A program made the translations under genes and the position numbers. A stretch of DNA of 41,642 nucleotides, taken from the NCBI GenBank assembly GCA_024398405.1, contig JAKSJE010000009.1:1-41642 (forward strand), read 5' to 3'. The stretch's first letter is position 1; every line of letters begins with the position of its first letter. Source of the stretch: Bacteroidaceae bacterium (GTDB taxonomy: Bacteria; Bacteroidota; Bacteroidia; Bacteroidales; Bacteroidaceae). The notes under the pieces were generated by a model. It did not search any database. It was given only the letters and a program-made list of their open reading frames with translations, and was not told the DNA's origin. Below, one piece after another: positions 1-6,580 of this stretch.

Positions 1-30
1 CTTTATCAACGAGAGCGCATGAGACATCCC

Positions 31-164
31 ACTTGTTAGTAACAGGTGGTATATACTTGTTAGTAACAGGTGGTATGTACTTGTTAGTAACAGGTGGTAT
101 GTACTTGTTAGTAACAGGTGGTATATAGTTGTTAGTAACAGGTGGCATATAGTTGTTAGTAACA
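31..164. repeat. 24-bp tandem repeat array, about 5.6 copies
   Basis: Copies start at 31, 55, 79, 103, 127 and 151; the last is cut after 14 bases. Differences between copies are few (c/g at the second base, and a/g or t/c changes in the tail). Each unit contains GTTAGTAAC, a perfect odd dyad (GTTA-G-TAAC). There are no unique spacers, so this is not a CRISPR array. Because 24 is a multiple of 3, two minus-strand frames stay open through it. One of them starts with an ATG at 148 and would encode an 8-residue repeat (VTNKYIPP) running off the left edge, so a coding role cannot be excluded. Confidence 0.9.
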
Positions 165-552
165 AAAGCACAATCTCGTCAGAAGTCTTTGGCGGTTTCG
201 TGCGATTGCGCTGACTTTGCTGTCGCATGACGATGAGTCATTCAAGCGCACAGACATCATGAACTAATCATTATCACACTATGAACTATTGCCCACACGA
301 AGTCTCGCAGAGCATGTTACAGGGTGTGCCCCATGTCAAATATGTTGATGTTTGTCGGTTCGCCAGCAAAACTCTGTGTCTTGCCGCATGATCAGACCTG
401 TGAAATGGTAAGGTGGCGTTTGTCCCAACTTTGACCCCTTATAACTTTTTTCAGTAAATTTCAGGGATGTTTTTTGTATTTCCTTATATTCAATTTCGAA
501 AATCTTATTGTAAAAGGCAATTCAATAACGAAATTGTTGTTTAAAAAGTCGT
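165..552. other. Intergenic stretch without a recognisable gene
   Basis: This AT-rich stretch lies between the tandem repeats and the 3' end of the Rpn-family gene. I see no convincing open frame, RNA gene or strong terminator. A weak 4-5 bp hairpin near 512-532 lies just past the stop of the Rpn gene but lacks a clean T tract. Confidence 0.5.
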
Positions 553-1443
553 TTATAAATCTCTGATGTCCTCTGCTGTCAACCCTGTGTACTTTTGAAT
601 CATTTCAATAGGCAGACCGTCGGTTTTCATCTGCATGGCTGTTGCCATTCGGCTATTTCTCTCACCAATGCTAATGCCTTCTTCTATACCCTCAGCACGT
701 CCTTCAGCACGTTCGTTCTTCATAACAGAGAGGTTTGTACGATAGGTGTCAAGGCTCACATTGTATCTCATACGTTCTTCTTCGCTCAAATGAACGAGTT
801 CAGAAATACCTCCTACCTTTCCGAAGATAGGCTGTTGTGATTGGAATGGTAATGCAGTTGTCATGGTTTCCATATTTACGAGATTATACAACCAATATTC
901 TATAGGTGACTTAGGGTATTCGGTTGATTTGCCCTTGAAGTCAGGTAGTTCGAGTGTGAAAGCCTTTAACTTTTCAGAGAACACTTCGCCTGTTTCGTCC
1001 ACCTTAAGTTGGATAGTGCGTATCGCCTGAGGTTTAAGACCTTTCATATGGAAGTTCATAAAGAATACTCCATAGACGGGATTTAATTCATAGTCCCATG
1101 TGGAATTTCCTTTACGCTCCTGAGACGAGAAAGAGCGCGAAAGGTAAAAGAGAATACGGTCACTAAAATTCAGTTGTCCCTTATTCTGCATCTCTACTAT
1201 AAACTCACCTCCATCCTTTGTTTTGCAACGTAAGTCATAGATGACTCCACGGATTTCCTCATAATCAGCCACAAGGTCTTTGTCGATGAACACTATGTCT
1301 TCGATAGCTGACTTTGGATTCAACAAGTCTGTGAGAAAGGCTATCATAATGTCCTTCTCACCAAACACTTTCTTGAAACCATAGTCCGTAAGCGGATTCA
1401 GATAGCGTCCTTCTGTTATATTCGGTTCATTGTTATTGTTCAT
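553..1443 (-). CDS. Rpn-family recombination-promoting nuclease / PD-(D/E)XK transposase-family protein
   Basis: A 296-residue protein of the family labelled PD-(D/E)XK nuclease family transposase (relatives of E. coli RpnA-D, which are DNA endonucleases that raise recA-independent recombination). The N-terminus carries the family opening NPLTDYGFKKVFG at residues 16-28. The nuclease core shows D70 in a YDLR strand and E84-x-Q86 in an IVEMQ strand, matching the D...ExQ/K pattern. The C-terminus has the usual charged RAEGRAEGIEEG segment followed by a short helical end (LPIEMIQKYTGL). Length is normal and the frame is intact. Such genes are multicopy and mobile-like in Bacteroidales, which fits its isolated position beside repeats. 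I see no terminal inverted repeats around it. A candidate promoter lies at 1516-1547. Confidence 0.88.
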   Translation of the reverse strand: MNNNNEPNITEGRYLNPLTDYGFKKVFGEKDIMIAFLTDLLNPKSAIEDIVFIDKDLVADYEEIRGVIYDLRCKTKDGGEFIVEMQNKGQLNFSDRILFYLSRSFSSQERKGNSTWDYELNPVYGVFFMNFHMKGLKPQAIRTIQLKVDETGEVFSEKLKAFTLELPDFKGKSTEYPKSPIEYWLYNLVNMETMTTALPFQSQQPIFGKVGGISELVHLSEEERMRYNVSLDTYRTNLSVMKNERAEGRAEGIEEGISIGERNSRMATAMQMKTDGLPIEMIQKYTGLTAEDIRDL

Positions 1444-1515
1444 TTTGTTCTTTTGCTATAATGATTTTGTTCATTGCACCTCTGGCATAGCCAAGAATGT
1501 ACATCCGGGCAAATG

Positions 1516-1547
1516 CAAAGGTAACAAAAACCATCCAATTATAGAAA
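1516..1547 (-). promoter_or_regulatory. Candidate Bacteroidetes-type promoter for the Rpn-family gene
   Basis: On the minus strand the -7 box is TACCTTTG (1516-1523), matching TAnnTTTG. Twenty bases upstream is TTTC (1544-1547), one mismatch from the TTTG -33 element. It lies about 70 bases before the start codon at 1443. The rest of 1548-1998 shows no gene I can support. Confidence 0.5.
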
Positions 1548-1998
1548 CTTTCGCCATCATTTAACACATTATCTAATAATAATCACACAAATTTCAGCGG
1601 TTTTGACCTCCAAAACTGACATTTACAGCACTACAAACACGGCAAATGCACGTCTAATTCACAAACCGAACGTATCAAATAAACTATCAGAGTAACACTT
1701 CCCATCAATACTCAAATTCCCCCGAATAACAAATAAGAATCCCACCTTTCCCATCACTTCCCCCTCTAATGCCCATAAATACCCCTATTTGTTGCACGTT
1801 TGTTGCTCGTCATTTTTATCAGTTCGCGTATCTATACTGATACACAATACTATATGTTATTTTCCAAGGTCGATGTATAACGTCTTCAATGTCTGGTTGA
1901 TGTGTGAGGTAAGTGTGGTCAGGCACGCAGAAGGTCACAAAATATCCACTGACCTTCTTTTTGAGACCTGCACCCATAGGCAGTGTCAGGCCGGCAAT

Positions 1999-2027
1999 AA
2001 AAAAAAGCCGCTGTGATTCAGCGGCTT
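1999..2027 (-). terminator. Rho-independent terminator of tRNA-Phe
   Basis: A 9-bp perfect stem (2005-2013 with 2019-2027, 5-base loop) is followed on the minus strand by a run of eight T (1999-2006, partly inside the stem). It lies four bases past the tRNA 3' end. Confidence 0.9.
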
Positions 2028-2030
2028 CAG

Positions 2031-2103
2031 TGGTACCTCCAGGATTCGAACCGGGGACACACGGATTTTCAGTCCGATGCTCTACCTACTGAGCTAAGGC
2101 ACC
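2031..2103 (-). tRNA. tRNA-Phe (anticodon GAA)
   Basis: A 73-base cloverleaf reads on the minus strand. The acceptor stem GGTGCCT pairs with AGGTACC (one G-T pair), with discriminator A at 2031. The anticodon loop CTGAAAA contains GAA, and the T-arm has GGTTCGAATCC. The 3' CCA is not encoded; the bases after the discriminator are CTG. The gene has its own promoter (2120-2151) and terminator (1999-2027), so it is a single-gene transcription unit. No integrase gene or duplicated tRNA end was seen to mark it as an attachment site. Confidence 0.97.
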
Positions 2104-2119
2104 ATCGTATTTGCGTCTG

Positions 2120-2151
2120 CAAAGTTAGTGATTTATTTTTACATGGCAAAA
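2120..2151 (-). promoter_or_regulatory. Promoter of tRNA-Phe
   Basis: The -7 box TAACTTTG (2120-2127) and the -33 element TTTTG (2147-2151) are separated by 19 bases, an excellent match to the Bacteroidetes consensus. The expected transcription start, near 2113, would give a leader of about 10 bases before the mature tRNA. Confidence 0.85.
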
Positions 2152-2155
2152 TATT

Positions 2156-2959
2156 TCATGAGAAAAAACGAAAAAGGGCTTTCGCCACACCGTCTTCATC
2201 TACGCTTTCGGTGACGAAAGGGGCTTTGTCAAGGACTTCGGGTCTGGCGTTTGACATTGCGAAGCCATAACCTACACGGTTCAGCATACCTATGTCGTTG
2301 CCGCCATCGCCGAAGGCCATGGTCTGGCTGAGTGGGATGTGCAGGTGGCGGCAGAAAGCGCATACTCCTTCTTCTTTGCTGTTGCCTGACGATATGATAT
2401 CGGCAAACGCGGGATGCCAGCGATGAGCCGTGCAATGGGGAAAGACCTCCTGCATTATGCGTGGTTCGTCCTCCTTGGAGATGAACGCCACGATTTGCGT
2501 AATGCCCTTGCCGAGGCATCGGTGTATAGGTAAATGAGGCGGTATCTTGATGTCGAGAAGCCGGAAGACCTCGATGAACTCTGGTGTCGTGAAACTGGAA
2601 TAGGCCTCATCGGAGGAGGTGAATGCCATCGGCAGCGGATGCGCATGGCAGTATTCGACCATCATCTGTATGTCCTCGGCGGGAATGGGATTGTGGCGGA
2701 TGACCGTTCCGTCACTGGTCTGACAGCAAGCCCCGTTGACGGTCATTATGCCGTCATACTCGAGGTCTCCGAGATTATCGACGAAGGGTAGCGGACGTCC
2801 TGTGGCTATAATGACCTTGACGCCCTTGCCGCGTACCATGCTGATAGCCGACCTCACCTGAGGCGATACGGCATGAGTGCGGAAACTCACTAGCGTCCCG
2901 TCAATATCAAGAAACACAGCATGTATCGGTGTCTGTATGAACCGTGGGAAACGTGTCAT
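2156..2959 (-). CDS. Cof-type HAD-superfamily hydrolase (sugar- or nucleotide-phosphate phosphatase)
   Basis: A 267-residue cytoplasmic phosphatase of the Cof/YidA (HAD-IIB) type. Motif I is FLDIDGTL with the nucleophile D18 and the acid/base D20. Motif II is the IIATGRP strand near residue 50. Motif III lysine lies in the GNSKEEGV segment, and motif IV is GDGGND at 217-222 (D218, D222). The long cap domain between motifs II and III is typical of Cof proteins, which dephosphorylate sugar phosphates, FMN or PLP; the substrate cannot be read from sequence. Its ATG shares one base with the stop of the upstream nucleoside phosphorylase (TGATG), implying translational coupling. A role in clearing the ribose-1-phosphate product or a nucleotide is possible but only inferred. 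Confidence 0.92.
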   Translation of the reverse strand: MTRFPRFIQTPIHAVFLDIDGTLVSFRTHAVSPQVRSAISMVRGKGVKVIIATGRPLPFVDNLGDLEYDGIMTVNGACCQTSDGTVIRHNPIPAEDIQMMVEYCHAHPLPMAFTSSDEAYSSFTTPEFIEVFRLLDIKIPPHLPIHRCLGKGITQIVAFISKEDEPRIMQEVFPHCTAHRWHPAFADIISSGNSKEEGVCAFCRHLHIPLSQTMAFGDGGNDIGMLNRVGYGFAMSNARPEVLDKAPFVTESVDEDGVAKALFRFFS

Positions 2960-3840
2960 CAGATCCGTTCGAACAACAATGGCACGATATCCTCGAAACG
3001 GTTGTTGTAGTTGGTGTTCGCCTTATGTGCCACGCGGTTGGCTATGACCTGGCAGACGGTCAGCGCGTGGTGGCCGAGATGGCGGGCAAGTCCGGCCAAG
3101 GCCGAGCTCTCCATCTCGAAATTGGTGATGCGGTAGCCGTTCCACTCGAACGACTCGATTTTCTCATTGCGGTGTGGGTCGGCGAGCGGGATGCGCAATT
3201 CGCGACCTTGCGGACCGTAGAAGCCGCCACAGGAGATGGTGACGCCTTTGACCATCCCTATCTCCGGGGCGAAGACACGGCTGAGGAGTCCGGGATCGTT
3301 GTCAACCACATAAGGCGACGGGAGGTTGTGGTAGTCCCACCCGAGATGCCTGGTGAACGCCTCCTCGAACTCAAGGTCGCAGATGCGGTCGCGATCGGCG
3401 TAGAAATTGATAAGTCCCTCGAAGCCTATGCTCTTCTCGCTGCAGATAAAGCAACCTGTCGGAGTGTATTCCTGCAGTCCGCCACATGTGCCGACCCGAA
3501 TCATATCCATGGAGGTCAGATGCTCTTTCTCCATACGCGTCTCGAAATCGATATTCTTCAGGGCATCAAGCTCATTGACGACGATGTCGATGTTGTCGCA
3601 ACCTATGCCATGTGAAATGACAGTGATTCGTTTGCCCTTGTAGCTTCCCGTGACAGTTCGGAACTCGCGACTCTGGACGTCGAACTCCTGTGAGTCGAGA
3701 AAACCGGCGATAAACCCTACTCGGGCCGGGTCGCCGCACATGATGACTTTGTCCGCCAACTGGTCAGGACGTATATGAAGATGGAACGAACTGTTGTCTG
3801 GATTGATGATGAGTTCTGATGGTGCGAAGTATTTTGCCAT
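2959..3840 (-). CDS. udp: Nucleoside phosphorylase, uridine phosphorylase type
   Basis: A 293-residue member of the PNP_UDP_1 family, which splits a nucleoside with phosphate into free base and (deoxy)ribose-1-phosphate. Visible hallmarks are the phosphate-binding GDPAR at 36-40, the strand IRVGTCGGLQ in the middle of the protein (phosphate loop), and FEMESSAL near residue 240, where the glutamates hold the ribose. Length and opening (SELIINPDNSSFHLH) resemble Bacteroides proteins annotated as uridine phosphorylase, so uridine is the preferred substrate guess. It is first in a two-gene operon with the HAD phosphatase and has a strong promoter at 3864-3895, giving a leader of roughly 17 bases. 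Confidence 0.88.
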   Translation of the reverse strand: MAKYFAPSELIINPDNSSFHLHIRPDQLADKVIMCGDPARVGFIAGFLDSQEFDVQSREFRTVTGSYKGKRITVISHGIGCDNIDIVVNELDALKNIDFETRMEKEHLTSMDMIRVGTCGGLQEYTPTGCFICSEKSIGFEGLINFYADRDRICDLEFEEAFTRHLGWDYHNLPSPYVVDNDPGLLSRVFAPEIGMVKGVTISCGGFYGPQGRELRIPLADPHRNEKIESFEWNGYRITNFEMESSALAGLARHLGHHALTVCQVIANRVAHKANTNYNNRFEDIVPLLFERI

Positions 3841-3863
3841 GATCGTAAAGTTTTTTCACAATG

Positions 3864-3895
3864 CAAAAGTACGTCATTTTTTCGGAACCGGCAAA
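3864..3895 (-). promoter_or_regulatory. Promoter of the nucleoside phosphorylase/HAD operon
   Basis: The -7 box TACTTTTG (3864-3871) and -33 TTTG (3892-3895) are separated by 20 bases on the minus strand. Confidence 0.8.
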
Positions 3896-4069
3896 TTTTG
3901 CGGCAACAAAATCACCGCATGGGTAGCCAAAGCCACACGCATCCATAGAAAAGGGAACGGATTGCGCTTTACGAGCCTTGGAAAGTCTTGGGGCTTGGGC
4001 TGTCAACCGGACGATGCCCTCTGTGATGATGGGGGGCTGTGCAATCGTGTCAGGATGACAACTCTCAAT

Positions 4070-4114
4070 ATGCCATACGTCAGTGAGGGCGTTGGCCGGG
4101 AGTTGGTATGGCAT
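4070..4114 (-). other. Inverted repeat directly after the acyltransferase stop
   Basis: A 9-bp perfect inverted repeat (4070-4078 with 4106-4114) encloses 27 bases and begins inside the stop codon of the acyltransferase gene. No T tract follows, so it may be an mRNA 3'-end hairpin or a weak terminator. Confidence 0.4.
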
Positions 4115-5220
4115 CACTTTCTCTCTTCCCTTCCGAAGAGGTATTTCTTAAGGAATGGCGAGACACGGAGGATGTTGGAGACAAGCAGGCAGAAAGCCAC
4201 TACTAACAGGGATGTGAGCATGGAGAGAGTGAAATTCAGCACGAAGGTCTGCTTGTGCGCATCGAAGAACTCACCGACTTCGGGAAGGTTCGGAATGAGG
4301 AAATAATGCAACAGATAGATGTCGAGTGTCCTTTTGCCGATATATTGCAATCCCCGGCCGATCACAGTCGATGTGGAGAAGGTCTGCTGATAGAACCAGA
4401 AGGAGAAGAAAGCCACCAAGAGCAGAGAGTATTGAGCCAAGGTCCGGGTGATGACCGCCCATGGGCCGGTGAGGAGATGCAGCTGGGTGAACTCCACCGT
4501 GGATGCGAAGGCGACAATAAGCACGAAGACCAAGTAGCCGCTGCGTTTTGCCGTCTGTTCGATTTCCACCCAGTATTGATGGACAAGGCTTCCGAATATG
4601 AAGAAGTGGAAGTACTTCATCAGCTCAATGATGCTGGTCGTGTTGAGCCAACCAGTATAAACGACACTCCTGCCCATCGCCCAGGAGAAATGGCTTGGCA
4701 GGAAGCAGGTCTCGCATACGGCCATCGCCAGCATCCACAGGACAGCGGTAGATAGGAGGGAGTTGAGGGACAGACGGTGGACGATGTATTCGAAAACATA
4801 GTAGAGGATGAACATGTAGAGGAGTACCAGTGTGAACCAATACCCGCCCTTCATGGGAGAATGCAAATAGGACTCGAGGGTGTGTCCGAATGTGTCTGGA
4901 TGGAATATCAGGACGAAAGCAAGCAGGAAGACCAGAGTAGGGACAATCTGAATGCGTACTTTCCTCAGAAGCATGGTACTGAAGTCGCGCCCATCCCAGG
5001 CGAGTCCGGATTTATATGCCAGAAAGCCGCTTATGAAAAAGAAAAGCGGCATGCGGAACAGCAAGAACACTGACATCGGGGATGACATGGCGTTATGTTC
5101 CACGAATCCAGTTCCGTCGATATGGTTGGACACTACGAGCAGGATGGTGAATCCGCGAAGTGCGTCAAGCCACTCTATTCTCTTTTTCTTTGCTGATGGT
5201 TCTATCAGTTCCATGGTCAA
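4114..5220 (-). CDS. Acyltransferase family 3 membrane protein (copy 1)
   Basis: A 368-residue integral membrane protein with about ten hydrophobic segments, of the acyltransferase_3 family (relatives of OafA and NolL-type O-acetyltransferases). The family signature R-x10-H is present as R22...H33, followed by RMPLFFFISGFLAY near residue 60. These enzymes move acetyl groups from the cytoplasmic pool onto exported or surface sugars. Its upstream neighbour (5268-6377) is a clear paralog: both share the C-terminal block RVSPFLKKYLFGREERK, and their 3' DNA ends are still alike. The 47-base gap between them suggests co-transcription. No family-specific substrate can be read from the sequence; O-acetylation of the surface glycan made by the adjacent cluster is an inference from position. 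Confidence 0.88.
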   Translation of the reverse strand: MTMELIEPSAKKKRIEWLDALRGFTILLVVSNHIDGTGFVEHNAMSSPMSVFLLFRMPLFFFISGFLAYKSGLAWDGRDFSTMLLRKVRIQIVPTLVFLLAFVLIFHPDTFGHTLESYLHSPMKGGYWFTLVLLYMFILYYVFEYIVHRLSLNSLLSTAVLWMLAMAVCETCFLPSHFSWAMGRSVVYTGWLNTTSIIELMKYFHFFIFGSLVHQYWVEIEQTAKRSGYLVFVLIVAFASTVEFTQLHLLTGPWAVITRTLAQYSLLLVAFFSFWFYQQTFSTSTVIGRGLQYIGKRTLDIYLLHYFLIPNLPEVGEFFDAHKQTFVLNFTLSMLTSLLVVAFCLLVSNILRVSPFLKKYLFGREERK

Positions 5221-5267
5221 TCGATATGTATGTAAGCCCAGGCATCACGATGCGAGTGTGTGAGGAC

Positions 5268-6377
5268 TCAGTTGGTGATGGTTTTCCTCTCCTCTCTTCC
5301 GAAGAGGTACTTCTTAAGGAACGGCGAGATACGGAGGATGTTGGATGTCAATAGGCAGAAAGCAATCACGACGAAGCCGACGGCAACCGACGCGGTCGTA
5401 TCGGCCAGGAAATTATGCTGGTGGCCATTGAAATACTTGCCGACCTCCGGAAGGTAGGGTATGAACAGGAAGTGGAGAAGGTAGATGTCAAGGGTGCGAG
5501 TCCCTATATACTGCAGTACACGTCCGGTTCGGGTCTGTTTAGTGAAATGAGCCTGATAGTAACGGAACGACAGAAAGACCAATGTCAGCAAGGCATACAT
5601 GGCGATGGTCCTTGACAGGTTGGCCCACTCGTGCTTCAGCCAGTGAAGGCCGAGGAACTCGACTGACGAGAAGAACGCCACACCGAGAATCAGCAAGTAA
5701 AACCCAGGTCTTGAGCAGAGTTTCTCGAATCTGTGCCAGTATCTACGGACGATGTTGCCATAGATGAAAAACTGGAAGAAAAGCATGACCTGAAAGAGGC
5801 TTGTATCGAACAAGAGTCCTTTCTGGGTGGCTTTGTTGCCAAAAGCATACCAGAAAACGGATGGCATATATGCCGTCTCATATATACCGATGGACAACAG
5901 CCAAAGGATGCAGACCGGGACAAACGACCTACGGCTGAATCGGTGCTCTATGAACGTGAAGAGGTAATATATGATGAACATATACAGCAACACCAACGTG
6001 AACCAATAGCCGCCCTTGGTAGGTGAATGGATTTGCTCGACTACATTCCCCGGGAAGTCTGAAGGATGGAGGAGGAGCATGGCAGCGAGAAAGAACACGA
6101 CGGTAGGCACCAACTGGACGCGCACTTTCTTTCCCGTCATGCGCATCAAGCATGAAAAACTCCACTGTGCGTTCCTCCTGTAAGCCAGGAAACCGCTTAT
6201 GAAGAAAAACAGCGGCATGCGGAACAACACCCAGAAGGGCATCGACGCCGACAGCCTTGGAGTCTGGCAGAAACCCTGGAGCGCCACATGATACGCTACC
6301 ACGAGTATCATCGTGAAACCCCGCATCGCATCAATCCACTCAAGCCTGTGCTGAGCCTGTGTTGTCATGTCATTCAT
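5268..6377 (-). CDS. Acyltransferase family 3 membrane protein (copy 2)
   Basis: A 369-residue multi-pass membrane protein, paralog of the gene downstream of it. The signature pair is R19...H30, followed by RMPLFFFISGFLAYR. The transmembrane pattern and the WFTLVLLYMF and YIGTRTLDIYLLH blocks match the other copy in order and spacing. The tandem arrangement points to a local duplication with later divergence, probably giving different acceptor specificity. It follows the opine-dehydrogenase/LicD fusion gene by 173 bases that hold an inverted-repeat pair (6384-6580). No TAnnTTTG box was found in that gap, so it could be read through from the upstream cluster. Confidence 0.88.
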   Translation of the reverse strand: MNDMTTQAQHRLEWIDAMRGFTMILVVAYHVALQGFCQTPRLSASMPFWVLFRMPLFFFISGFLAYRRNAQWSFSCLMRMTGKKVRVQLVPTVVFFLAAMLLLHPSDFPGNVVEQIHSPTKGGYWFTLVLLYMFIIYYLFTFIEHRFSRRSFVPVCILWLLSIGIYETAYMPSVFWYAFGNKATQKGLLFDTSLFQVMLFFQFFIYGNIVRRYWHRFEKLCSRPGFYLLILGVAFFSSVEFLGLHWLKHEWANLSRTIAMYALLTLVFLSFRYYQAHFTKQTRTGRVLQYIGTRTLDIYLLHFLFIPYLPEVGKYFNGHQHNFLADTTASVAVGFVVIAFCLLTSNILRISPFLKKYLFGREERKTITN

Positions 6378-6383
6378 AATATA

Positions 6384-6580
6384 GTGGGTTCTATAAATTC
6401 ATTTCTTGTGATTTTGAGGTTTGTTCCGAGCAGATTGCTGTGCGGAAGGAGGGAATTACGCGGGCATAATGACTGACTGTAGGGCAGCAAGATGCCGGAA
6501 CAAAGCCAAAAGCACTGAAAAGAACCATATCACCCATAGTTGTGAATGTATTACTTATTCGGTGAATTTTTAGAACCCAC
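6384..6580. repeat. Inverted repeat pair, unit GTGGGTTCTATAAATTC
   Basis: Arm one is 6384-6400. Arm two, at 6564-6580, is its reverse complement with one mismatch (GTGGGTTCTAAAAATTC). The arms enclose 163 bases without a gene. Arm two lies inside the 3' end of the LicD fusion gene and encodes part of its last residues. A related pair occurs at 41445-41508. The 163 bases between the arms show no further symmetry. Confidence 0.7.

Noticed and set aside
31..164. CRISPR array
   Set aside because: The units follow each other directly with no unique spacers, and no cas gene is in the window.
1531..1560. Third copy of the GTGGGTTCTATAAATTC element
   Set aside because: GTTTCTATAATTGG on the minus strand shares only TTCTATAA and lacks the flanks; probably chance in an AT-rich region.
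2031..2104. tRNA-Phe as an attachment site of an integrated element
   Set aside because: No integrase gene and no second copy of the tRNA 3' end in the window.
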